Part shown: piece after piece, positions 28,767 to 35,992 of the stretch
Position numbering within the stretch: the first letter of the stretch is position 1
Layout: every line of letters starts with the position of its first letter
From: Umezawaea endophytica
GTDB lineage: Bacteria; Actinomycetota; Actinomycetes; Mycobacteriales; Pseudonocardiaceae
Length of the DNA stretch: 64,000 nucleotides
Assembly: GCF_025061645.1 (NCBI RefSeq)
Contig: NZ_JANYMP010000042.1
Span: 1-64,000, forward strand
Direction of reading: 5' to 3'
Made by a program: the position numbers and the translations under genes
The notes under the pieces: generated by a model
What the model was told of the DNA's origin: nothing
Databases searched by the model: none
What the model saw: the letters and a program-made list of their open reading frames with translations, nothing else

Positions 28767-29552
28767 TCAGCGGAGGAAGGCGGCGACCTCCCGGTCGAAG
28801 ACGTCGGGCCGTTCGAGGTTCACCAGGTGCCCCGAGCCGGGGACCACGACCTTGCGCGCCGACGGCACGGCGTCGACCAGCAGGTCGGCCACGCCGTGGA
28901 TGTCGGTGGAGTCCAGTTCGCCGACGAGGAGCAGCACCGGGGCCCGCAGTTCGGCGACCCGCTCGACCGCGCCGAACACGATCGCGGGGAGCACCGCCCT
29001 CCGGTGCCGGACGAAGTTGTCCAGCACCAGCTCGCGGCACCGGTCCCGCACACCGGGGTCGACCTCGGCAGGCGTCCGGTGCGGGCCGTCGACCCAGGTG
29101 CGCAGGACGGCCTCGACCCCGTCCCCGACGTCCTTCTCTGCACCGCGCTTGCTCATGTTCCCCAGGACGAACCGGTCGCGGAACACCATCCCGCTGAGGC
29201 CCGACCCGACCAGCACCAGCCGGTCGACGAGGTCCGGGTGGGCGATGGCGAAGTCGACCGCCGTGACGCCGCCCAGCGACATCCCCACGAGCGACGCGCG
29301 CGGCACGTCGAGGCCCGCGAGGAGTTCGCGCAGGTCCTCGTGGCGGGCGAACGGCTTCGTGGCCCCGGACGACGAGCCGTGGCCGCGGGCGTCGTAGCGG
29401 ATGACGGTGTGCGCGCGTTCGAGCACCTCGACCTGCGCGTCCCACATCTCCCCGGTCAGGAACCCGCCGTGCAGCAGCACGACCGGGCTGCCGTCGCCGC
29501 GGACCTCGTAGGCCAGCTCCCCGCCGTCGACGGGCATCGTCCCCGTGGTCAT
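28767..29552 (-). CDS. Alpha/beta hydrolase
   Basis: Cytoplasmic hydrolase, 261 aa from ATG 29552. Visible motifs: LLHGGFLTGEMW (oxyanion region), GMSLGG (nucleophilic serine), an Asp after VLLLVGELDS, and a catalytic histidine in GSGHLVNLE. The arrangement resembles 3-oxoadipate enol-lactonase or haloperoxidase-like members. The substrate is unknown. It is divergent from the aminopeptidase gene, 84 bp apart. Confidence 0.88.
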   Translation of the reverse strand: MTTGTMPVDGGELAYEVRGDGSPVVLLHGGFLTGEMWDAQVEVLERAHTVIRYDARGHGSSSGATKPFARHEDLRELLAGLDVPRASLVGMSLGGVTAVDFAIAHPDLVDRLVLVGSGLSGMVFRDRFVLGNMSKRGAEKDVGDGVEAVLRTWVDGPHRTPAEVDPGVRDRCRELVLDNFVRHRRAVLPAIVFGAVERVAELRAPVLLLVGELDSTDIHGVADLLVDAVPSARKVVVPGSGHLVNLERPDVFDREVAAFLR

Positions 29553-29636
29553 GGTGACCGACGTTACCGGGGATGCGGCCGGGCCAGGCCGGATGGCACA
29601 GTCGGGGGCACCGAACCACCGTACCGAGGGGATCGC

Positions 29637-31040
29637 ATGACCCGACCCGCCCGTCGTGATCCGAGCAGGCTCGTCGACGCCACCGGCTTCCGCCAGAACG
29701 TGCGCCAGGGCTGGGGCGACGCCGACCGCGTCGTCCGGCTCCCCGAAGGCGCCGCCCGCGCCGCGGCCGACCACCGGGCCCGGCTCGCCGCCGCCCTGCC
29801 GGGACGGCGGATCGCCGTCGCGTCCGGCTGGGCCCCCGTGCGCGCCAACGACAGCGACTACGCGTTCCGGCCCGACAGCGACTTCTCCTGGCTCACCGGC
29901 TGCTCCGCCGAGGGCACCGTGCTGGTGATGAGCGACGGCGACGCCGAGCTGTTCCTGCACGAGCCCGCGGGCCCGGACGAGCCGGACTTCTTCGCCAGCG
30001 CCCGCGACGGCGAGCTGTGGATCGGCCCGGTGCCCGGCCTCGCCGAGTGGTCGGAGGCCCTCGGCCTGCGCTGCCGCCCGATCGACCAGCTCGCCTCCGC
30101 GCTGCGCGGCCGCCTGCCCGAGGTGTTCTCCGCCCACGGCACGGACCCGCTGCTGGACGCGCTGGCGAACGGCGGGAACGCCGCCGAGCTGCGCTGGACG
30201 CTGTCCGAACTGCGGCGGATCAAGGACGACTGGGAGGTCGGCCAGCTCCAGAAGGCCGTCGACGCCACCGTGCTCGGCTTCGCCGAGGTCGCGGCCGAAC
30301 TGCCGACGGCCGTGAAGGGCGGCGGCGAGCGCTGGCTGGAGGGCACGTTCGACCGCAGGGCCCGGACCAGCGGCAACGGTCCCGGCTACGCGTCGATCGT
30401 CGCGGCCGGACCGCACGCACCGGTGCTGCACTGGGTGCGCAACAACGGCGTGGTGCCGGAGGACGCGGTGCTGCTGCTGGACGCGGGCGTGGAGGTCGAC
30501 ACGCTGTACACCGCCGACATCACCCGCACGCTGCCCATCTCCGGCGAGTACAGCACCGCCCAGCGCCAGGTGTACGACCTCGTGGCCCGCGCCCAGGTCG
30601 ACGCGCTCGCCGCCGTGCGGCCGGGCAACGACTACCGGGCGTTCCACCACGCGGCGATGCGCGTGCTGGCCGAAGGCCTGGACGACTGGGGCCTGCTGCC
30701 CGTGTCGGTGGACGAGGCGCTGTCGGCCGACGGCCAGCAGCACCGCCGCTACATCGTCTGCGGCGTCGGCCACTTCCTCGGCCTGGACGTCCACGACTGC
30801 GCCAACTCGCGCGCCGAGGCGTACCACGACGGCCCGCTGGAGGCGGGCATGGCGCTCGCCGTCGAACCGGGCCTGTACTTCCACCCGAACGACCTGACCG
30901 TGCCGCCGGAGCTGCGCGGCATCGGCGTCCGCATCGAGGACAACGTGGTCGTCCGCGACGGCGGCGTGCAGATGCTGTCGGGTGCCCTGCCGAGCGCGCC
31001 GGACGAATTGGAGCAGTGGGTGCGCGCCCAGCAGCGGTGA
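29637..31040 (+). CDS. pepP: Xaa-Pro aminopeptidase (aminopeptidase P family, M24B)
   Basis: Cytoplasmic metallopeptidase removing the N-terminal residue before proline, 467 aa. The ATG at 29637 follows GAGGGG. It has the N-terminal AMP_N domain (about 35-180) and the pita-bread catalytic domain. Metal ligands are visible: LLLDAGVE and DITRT (Asp), GHFLGLDVHD (His), AVEPGLY and RIEDNVVV (Glu). Length is standard for the family. Confidence 0.92.
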   Translation: MTRPARRDPSRLVDATGFRQNVRQGWGDADRVVRLPEGAARAAADHRARLAAALPGRRIAVASGWAPVRANDSDYAFRPDSDFSWLTGCSAEGTVLVMSDGDAELFLHEPAGPDEPDFFASARDGELWIGPVPGLAEWSEALGLRCRPIDQLASALRGRLPEVFSAHGTDPLLDALANGGNAAELRWTLSELRRIKDDWEVGQLQKAVDATVLGFAEVAAELPTAVKGGGERWLEGTFDRRARTSGNGPGYASIVAAGPHAPVLHWVRNNGVVPEDAVLLLDAGVEVDTLYTADITRTLPISGEYSTAQRQVYDLVARAQVDALAAVRPGNDYRAFHHAAMRVLAEGLDDWGLLPVSVDEALSADGQQHRRYIVCGVGHFLGLDVHDCANSRAEAYHDGPLEAGMALAVEPGLYFHPNDLTVPPELRGIGVRIEDNVVVRDGGVQMLSGALPSAPDELEQWVRAQQR

Positions 31041-31053
31041 GCCCCGCGCTCCG

Positions 31054-32466
31054 TCAGGAGTAGAGGACCCCGAGGAACTCGACCAGCAGCCGTTCCCGCA
31101 GTCGAGGACTCGCGGCGGCGAGCAGCGCGTTGACCGGCGCCATCCGCTCCGGCAGCACGCTGTCGCCGCCGCCGAGGCCCGCCGCGGCCAGCAGCCCGGC
31201 GAACTCCTGCGGCGTCAGGGAATCCGGGTCCAGCGCCCCGATCGCCGCCACGACCTCGTCCGCGACGCGCACCGGCCCGGCCTCGATCGCCGCCCGCACG
31301 GAGTCCTCGAAGTCCGCCAGCAGCCGGGCCTCACCGCCCGCGTTGGCCGCGGTGACGGTCAGGTGCAGGTTCGCGGGCGACGCTCCGTGCGCGAACTGCG
31401 GCTGCACGTACCAGTTCCGCGCCTTCATCTCGTCGGCCACCGTGAACACGTCGAGGTCGTCCCGATCGGCGGTCACGGCGATCAGCGTCGAATCCGGCTC
31501 CCCCAACACCCGCACCCCGTCGATGCCCGCGATCCCCTTGAGGATCAGCCTGGTCGCGGCCAGTGCCTTCCCGGCCAGGTCCAGGTAGCCGTCGTCACCG
31601 AGGTGCCGGGTCACCGCCCAGGCCGCCGCCAGCGGACCGCCGGACCGCGTGGACTGCGTGGTGGAGTTCAGCATCGTGTAGCCGGGCCAGTCGGCGCTGG
31701 CGAAGTACTGCGCCCGGCGCAGGTCGGCCGACGCGTGCAGCAGGACGGACGCGCCCTTCGGGCAGTAGGCGTACTTGTGCAGGTCGACGGACACGCTCGT
31801 CACACCCGGCACGGAGAAGTCGAACGGCGGCACGTCCTCGCCCAGCCTGGCGAAGTACGGCAGCACCCACCCCCCGATGCACGCGTCCACGTGACACCGC
31901 ACCCCGGCCCTCGCCGCCGCCGCGGCGATCTCCGGCACCGGGTCCACCACACCGTGCGCGTAAGACGGCGCACTCGCGACCACCAGCACCGTGTCCGCGT
32001 CGATCGCCGCCGCCATGCGCTCGGGATCGGCCCGGAAGGTCACCGGGTCGACCGGCACCACCACCAGCCGAACCCCGAAGTAGTGGGCGGCCTTCTGGAA
32101 CGCGGCGTGCACCGTCTCCGCCACCACGATCGACGGCCGCTCGACCTCAGGTCGCGAGTCCCTCGCCGCCACCACCGCCAACAGACACGACTCGGTACCA
32201 CCCGACGTCACCGTGCCAACCGTCGCGTCCGACCCGCCCAACAACCGCGCGGCCATCGCCACGAGATCGTTCTCCAACCTCAGCAGACTCGGGAACGCCG
32301 TCGGGTCCAACCCGTTGACCGACGACGCGATCGAATGCGCCTCAGCCGCCAACGCGTCCAACCCCGGCACCGCGCTGTCGTAGACGTACGCCAACGTCCG
32401 CCCACCGTGAGTCGGCAAGTCCCCGGCCCGCAACGCGCGCAACTCGTCCAACACCTCGTCGCTCAC
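31054..32466 (-). CDS. PLP-dependent decarboxylase/lyase (group II, S1P-lyase-like)
   Basis: Cytoplasmic pyridoxal-phosphate enzyme, 470 aa, fold type I. The PLP lysine is in SVDLHKYAYCPKG, the cofactor-binding Asp/Ala region in CHVDACIGGWVLP, and the GGTES motif near residue 90. It resembles sphingosine-1-phosphate lyase and group II amino-acid decarboxylases; the substrate is unknown. The GTG start overlaps the upstream MFS gene stop (GTGA), so enzyme and transporter are co-translated, which suggests the carrier moves its substrate or product. Confidence 0.88.
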   Translation of the reverse strand: MSDEVLDELRALRAGDLPTHGGRTLAYVYDSAVPGLDALAAEAHSIASSVNGLDPTAFPSLLRLENDLVAMAARLLGGSDATVGTVTSGGTESCLLAVVAARDSRPEVERPSIVVAETVHAAFQKAAHYFGVRLVVVPVDPVTFRADPERMAAAIDADTVLVVASAPSYAHGVVDPVPEIAAAAARAGVRCHVDACIGGWVLPYFARLGEDVPPFDFSVPGVTSVSVDLHKYAYCPKGASVLLHASADLRRAQYFASADWPGYTMLNSTTQSTRSGGPLAAAWAVTRHLGDDGYLDLAGKALAATRLILKGIAGIDGVRVLGEPDSTLIAVTADRDDLDVFTVADEMKARNWYVQPQFAHGASPANLHLTVTAANAGGEARLLADFEDSVRAAIEAGPVRVADEVVAAIGALDPDSLTPQEFAGLLAAAGLGGGDSVLPERMAPVNALLAAASPRLRERLLVEFLGVLYS

Positions 32467-33713
32467 GCGGACTCCTCACGCTTCAGCAGCGGCAACGCCA
32501 CCAACGCCAACACGGCCGGAATGGCCGTGAACCCGATCAACGCAGCCAACACGGCCCCGGAGGACTGCACAACCGCACCGTCCGTACTGGCCTCATAACC
32601 CCCCACCGCCAACACCAGCCCGTACACCCCCGGCCCAAGCGCCAACCCGAACGTCTCCCCCGCCGTCCACACACCCGAGAAGAGACCGGCACGGGTGGTC
32701 CCACTGGCCTTTTCGGACGCCGTGATCACATCGGGCAACATCGCCATCGGAAACACCTGCATCCCGGCGTAACCGACACCCACGAACGCCATCACCGCCA
32801 CGACCACACCCGCCGGGAGGATTCGGGAAGCTCCCAGGACCACGACCGCCACCGCGAAGAGCACGGAGGCGACAACCAACCCGATCCGCTTGCCGTACTT
32901 GCGCCCCACTCGCTGCCAGAGGGGCATCACCAGGAGAGCCGGTCCGACGAAGCCCGCGAAGAGAAGGGTTTGGTAGGACGAGTCCCCCAGGACCAACCTC
33001 GCGAAGTAGTCGACTCCCGCCAACATCGTGCCCAACCCCACCGCCTGCACCACGAAAACCGTGAGGAGCAACCGAAACGGCTTGCTGCCACGGATGACGG
33101 CCCAGAGTTCTTTCGGGGTGGCCGACGCGGAAACCTGCCGCGAGGCGGAGGCCCCGGCTGTGCCGAAGTACGTGACGAGAGTGCCGATCACGATGAGCAC
33201 GCCCACGGCCATGCCCATCACCGGGTAGCTGGTGGCGTCTCGGACCGCTGGGGCACCGGCTCCGCTGACGAGGATGGCCAGCGCGAGGATCGCCATCCGC
33301 CAGGCCATGAGACGGGTGCGCTCGTCGTAGTCCTCGGTGATCTCGGCGAGCATGGCTACGTAGGGGACTTGGAAGAAGGCGTAGGCGGTGGCGCACAAGA
33401 GGAAGACCGCTGCGACGTAAGTGGGTGAGTTGCCCGCGAAGAGGGCGGCGAAGAGGACCGCCACGGAGAGGCCACCGACGAGGAGGAACGGGCGTCTGGT
33501 GCCCGCTCGGTCGCTGATGCGGCCAGCGATGGGGTTGAAGAGGACGTCCCAGGCTTTGGGGAGGAGGACTAGGAGGCCCGCCACTGCGGCGGGGACGGCG
33601 AGGTTGTCAGTCAGGTAAGGGAGCAGGAGAAGGCCTGGGACTGTGCCGAAAGCGCCGGTCACGAAGGAGCCCATGGCGTATCCCGTGCGGACTCGGGCGG
33701 TGACCTGGTGCAT
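32463..33713 (-). CDS. MFS/GPH-type transporter
   Basis: Inner-membrane secondary transporter, 416 aa from ATG 33713, with about twelve hydrophobic segments. PKAWDVLFNPIAGRISDRAGTR-type loop 2-3 places it near the glycoside-pentoside-hexuronide (melibiose carrier-like) group. No ribosome site precedes the ATG, so initiation may be leaderless; earlier in-frame codons lie in a low-complexity G-rich tract and are unlikely. It is coupled to the PLP enzyme downstream. Confidence 0.85.
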   Translation of the reverse strand: MHQVTARVRTGYAMGSFVTGAFGTVPGLLLLPYLTDNLAVPAAVAGLLVLLPKAWDVLFNPIAGRISDRAGTRRPFLLVGGLSVAVLFAALFAGNSPTYVAAVFLLCATAYAFFQVPYVAMLAEITEDYDERTRLMAWRMAILALAILVSGAGAPAVRDATSYPVMGMAVGVLIVIGTLVTYFGTAGASASRQVSASATPKELWAVIRGSKPFRLLLTVFVVQAVGLGTMLAGVDYFARLVLGDSSYQTLLFAGFVGPALLVMPLWQRVGRKYGKRIGLVVASVLFAVAVVVLGASRILPAGVVVAVMAFVGVGYAGMQVFPMAMLPDVITASEKASGTTRAGLFSGVWTAGETFGLALGPGVYGLVLAVGGYEASTDGAVVQSSGAVLAALIGFTAIPAVLALVALPLLKREESA

Positions 33714-33717
33714 AAGG

Positions 33718-33866
33718 AGGGGATGGTAGGGCAGGGAAGGGGGGAAGGACATGGGAGAGCCGAAGGGTCTGAGGGGTGGGAAGGGTGAGGGGGAAGGGTG
33801 AGGGGGGCCAGGCGGGAAGGGTGAGGGAGGGAAGGCGGGGGTTGGGTGTGGGGGCTGGGGAGGCAC
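33718..33866. repeat. G/A-rich low-complexity tract
   Basis: About 150 bp made of GGGAAGGGTGAGG-like words on the + strand, with many runs of three or more G. It immediately precedes the MFS start codon on the other strand, and strand composition switches to C/A-rich just after it. It has potential for G-quadruplexes. No gene is present. Confidence 0.7.
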
Positions 33867-33890
33867 CACCACGCGCGCCCACTCCGGGTG

Positions 33891-34130
33891 ACCCACTACG
33901 AAACCGCACGCCGTCTGCCATCTACGACCTACGAAACCGGACCCGCCAACCACTTGCGAAACCGCACCCGCCTACCGCTGACCACCTACGAAACCGGACG
34001 CGCCCACCGTCGACCACTTACGAATCCGTGCCAGCAGCAGCCGACCATCTACAAAACCGGGCCTCGCCGACTGCCGACCACCCACGAAACCGGACGCCGA
34101 CCACCGCCGACCACTTACGAAGCCGGACGC
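33891..34130. repeat. Imperfect tandem repeat, about 33-bp unit, eight copies
   Basis: Cores of the form TACGAAACCGGAC recur at about 33897, 33930, 33954, 33987, 34018, 34049, 34083 and 34116, separated by 24-34 bp. Linkers are GCCGACCAC-like. The array ends 13 bp before palindromic element copy A. It does not have CRISPR-like exact repeats. Confidence 0.75.
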
Positions 34131-34142
34131 CGCCTACGCAGC

Positions 34143-34261
34143 GTGGCCGATTTTACTTGGGGGATTTGCCCCTTAAACTTGCGTCGGACGGCGGCTTCAC
34201 CTCCCCGCCGTTTTGGTCCGACGAAGGGGCAAATCTAGGGGCCCCAAGTCAAATCGGCCAC
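34143..34261. repeat. 119-bp palindromic element, copy A
   Basis: A long imperfect palindrome. The outer stem is 20 bp (34143-34162 with 34242-34261) with one mismatch. The middle stem is 12+8 bp (34163-34174 and 34182-34189 with 34216-34223 and 34224-34235). It has a 7-nt bulge AAACTTG on the left and a 6-nt bulge TAGGGG on the right. An inner hairpin is GGCGG/CCGCC. Copy B at 60871-60989 has the same length and the same bulges. It lies in the spacer between the MFS and carboxypeptidase genes. Its nature (mobile palindrome or structured RNA) is unknown to me. Confidence 0.85.
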
Positions 34262-34365
34262 CCCCACGCTGGATCTCCGGTACGCAACCCAGCCACATCG
34301 AAAGCCCCGATCCTACGACCCCCCACGGTGGTTCCCCCGCCACCCCTCTCGCGCAATTATTTCAA

Positions 34366-34420
34366 TGCTTTTCACGCTTTGTCAAGGCGGGAAAGATGCC
34401 TTGACAAAGCGTGAAAAGCA
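34366..34420. repeat. Perfect 23-bp inverted repeat with 9-nt loop
   Basis: Arms 34366-34388 and 34398-34420 are exact complements, beginning TGCTTTTCACGCTTTG, loop GGGAAAGAT. It is much richer in AT than its surroundings. It contains TTGACA in one arm. It is too far (120 bp) from the carboxypeptidase stop to be its obvious terminator. It may be a dispersed hairpin element or an additional terminator. Confidence 0.85.
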
Positions 34421-34495
34421 CGAAGGGCGCTGGGGATCGGGGCGGCGGGGGAGGTCTGTGCCGGGTCAGTTGCATGCGTCCACTCAAGCGCCGAA

Positions 34496-34527
34496 GGGGG
34501 TCAGCTCCCGTAAAAGAGCCAACCCCC
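34496..34527 (-). terminator. Terminator-like hairpin of the carboxypeptidase gene
   Basis: GGGGGTCAGCTC and GAGCCAACCCCC pair except for an internal 2-nt mismatch, loop CCGTAAAA, 13 bp downstream of the stop at 34540. Confidence 0.55.
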
Positions 34528-34539
34528 CGCGACTACCAC

Positions 34540-35859
34540 TCAACTCTGATAAGGCGCCGCCGCAGCCTTGGCCGCGACCACGAACGCCCCCTTGTTCTTC
34601 GGCCAGAACGTACTGCTAACACAAGAATAAGCCGGGAAGAACCCCCCACAGGTACCACTCGACGCCCCAACCTCGAACGTCACACTGGCCACACCCAACA
34701 CCCCATAGGTGAAGTCATCAGTGGTACCGCTGGTGTCATACCCAACAGTCTCCTCATTAGTCCCCACCAAGTACCCATTAAAAGCAGCCATCTTCTTCCC
34801 GAATGCCCTCATCTGAGCATCATTGGGCGCCTTCACAGGACTCCACCCCCAAGGAATAATAATATCATTCCCATAACTATGCAAAGTAATCATAGTCCCA
34901 CGCGCAGTAACCGGCGCAGGCGCCGTATCCGATGTCCCCCGCTGATCCGGATAAATAGAAGAGAACAAACTCTCTAAAGCCTGCGTCTCCGGCTCAGACT
35001 TGGCAGCAGTCCCCTGATAAGTCTCCGTACAGGGAGAGTTAGAATCCCCACCCCACTTGAACGAAGAATTCCGGTTCAAATCCACACCGATCGACGTACC
35101 ACTACACCCACGCGAGTTATTGGCGTTCTTGCGCTGCAACCGAGGACTATTCCCACCCGCAGCCACAAGATCCACCCCATCCGGATTGGCCACCGGCACA
35201 ACCCAGACCTCCGTGGTATCCAAAATAGAAGTGGCATCAGCATCAGTGCCATAACCATCCACCAGATAATCTATCCACCGATAAGCCAACTCCCCAGTGG
35301 AAAGCTCCCGAGCATGGATCTGCGCGATGATTGAGAACCGAGGCTTCGTCGAGTTCGGAGTCCGCGCGCAATCCCCCGCCTGCTTCTTCGTCAAGCAGAT
35401 GGCCTTGATGTCATGCCCCGTAGCCAACCCACGGGTCTTGCGCCACGAATCCCCGATGTCGAACTGCGTGGCCAGATCCGGGTGAGCAGCGACGACGGCG
35501 TTCAGATGGGCTTCCTGTTCGGCGGCGGTCTTGTACCCGCCGTAGAACGAAGCCGTGCCGACGTCCTCCTTACCAGGGGCGATCGGCTTGTAGACGGTGT
35601 CGAAGCGGGTCGGGTGGAAGCCCGCGCGGCGGAGGCGTTGGGCCTCTGCGGCGTCGCCGACCACGAGGACGGCGTCGGCGTCGCGTTCGGTGACGTCGTA
35701 GCCGTCCCGGTCCAACTGGTGCATCTGGGCGGCTGACGTGACGGGTACCCGCCAGACGTACGGAACGCTGTCGGGTGCGGCCGAAGCCGTGGTGGGAACG
35801 ACCAGGGCAGCCGCTACCACCACGGCTGTGAGCAGGGTTCTGGGTCGCAAGGGAAGCAC
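34540..35859 (-). CDS. Secreted M14 zinc carboxypeptidase
   Basis: Extracellular metallopeptidase, about 439 aa. Signal peptide ends near TASAA; a propeptide-like region is followed by the M14 domain. Zinc ligands are seen in QIHARELST (HxxE) and in TMITLHSYGN (His); the catalytic Glu is probably in VTFEVG. Four or more cysteines suggest disulfides. The start is uncertain: GTG at 35859 lies directly after GAGAGG, while TTG at 35850 has better spacing. Codon use in the C-terminal two thirds is atypical, with many T- and A-ending codons, unlike neighbouring genes. Confidence 0.88.
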   Translation of the reverse strand: MLPLRPRTLLTAVVVAAALVVPTTASAAPDSVPYVWRVPVTSAAQMHQLDRDGYDVTERDADAVLVVGDAAEAQRLRRAGFHPTRFDTVYKPIAPGKEDVGTASFYGGYKTAAEQEAHLNAVVAAHPDLATQFDIGDSWRKTRGLATGHDIKAICLTKKQAGDCARTPNSTKPRFSIIAQIHARELSTGELAYRWIDYLVDGYGTDADATSILDTTEVWVVPVANPDGVDLVAAGGNSPRLQRKNANNSRGCSGTSIGVDLNRNSSFKWGGDSNSPCTETYQGTAAKSEPETQALESLFSSIYPDQRGTSDTAPAPVTARGTMITLHSYGNDIIIPWGWSPVKAPNDAQMRAFGKKMAAFNGYLVGTNEETVGYDTSGTTDDFTYGVLGVASVTFEVGASSGTCGGFFPAYSCVSSTFWPKNKGAFVVAAKAAAAPYQS

Positions 35860-35992
35860 CTCTCGTGCAGGCCCGACCACGCAGGGGTGTAGTCAGGCGA
35901 ACACGCTCAGTGTGCCCACCCGGACCACCTCCGCCGCCACCCCTCGAACGGCTGATTCAGGGCAGCAGGATCGTGAAACCCCGACAAAGCCG

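Noticed and set aside
33891-34130. CRISPR array
   Set aside because: Units are degenerate, separated by linkers of the same sequence style and not by unique spacers, and no cas gene is near.
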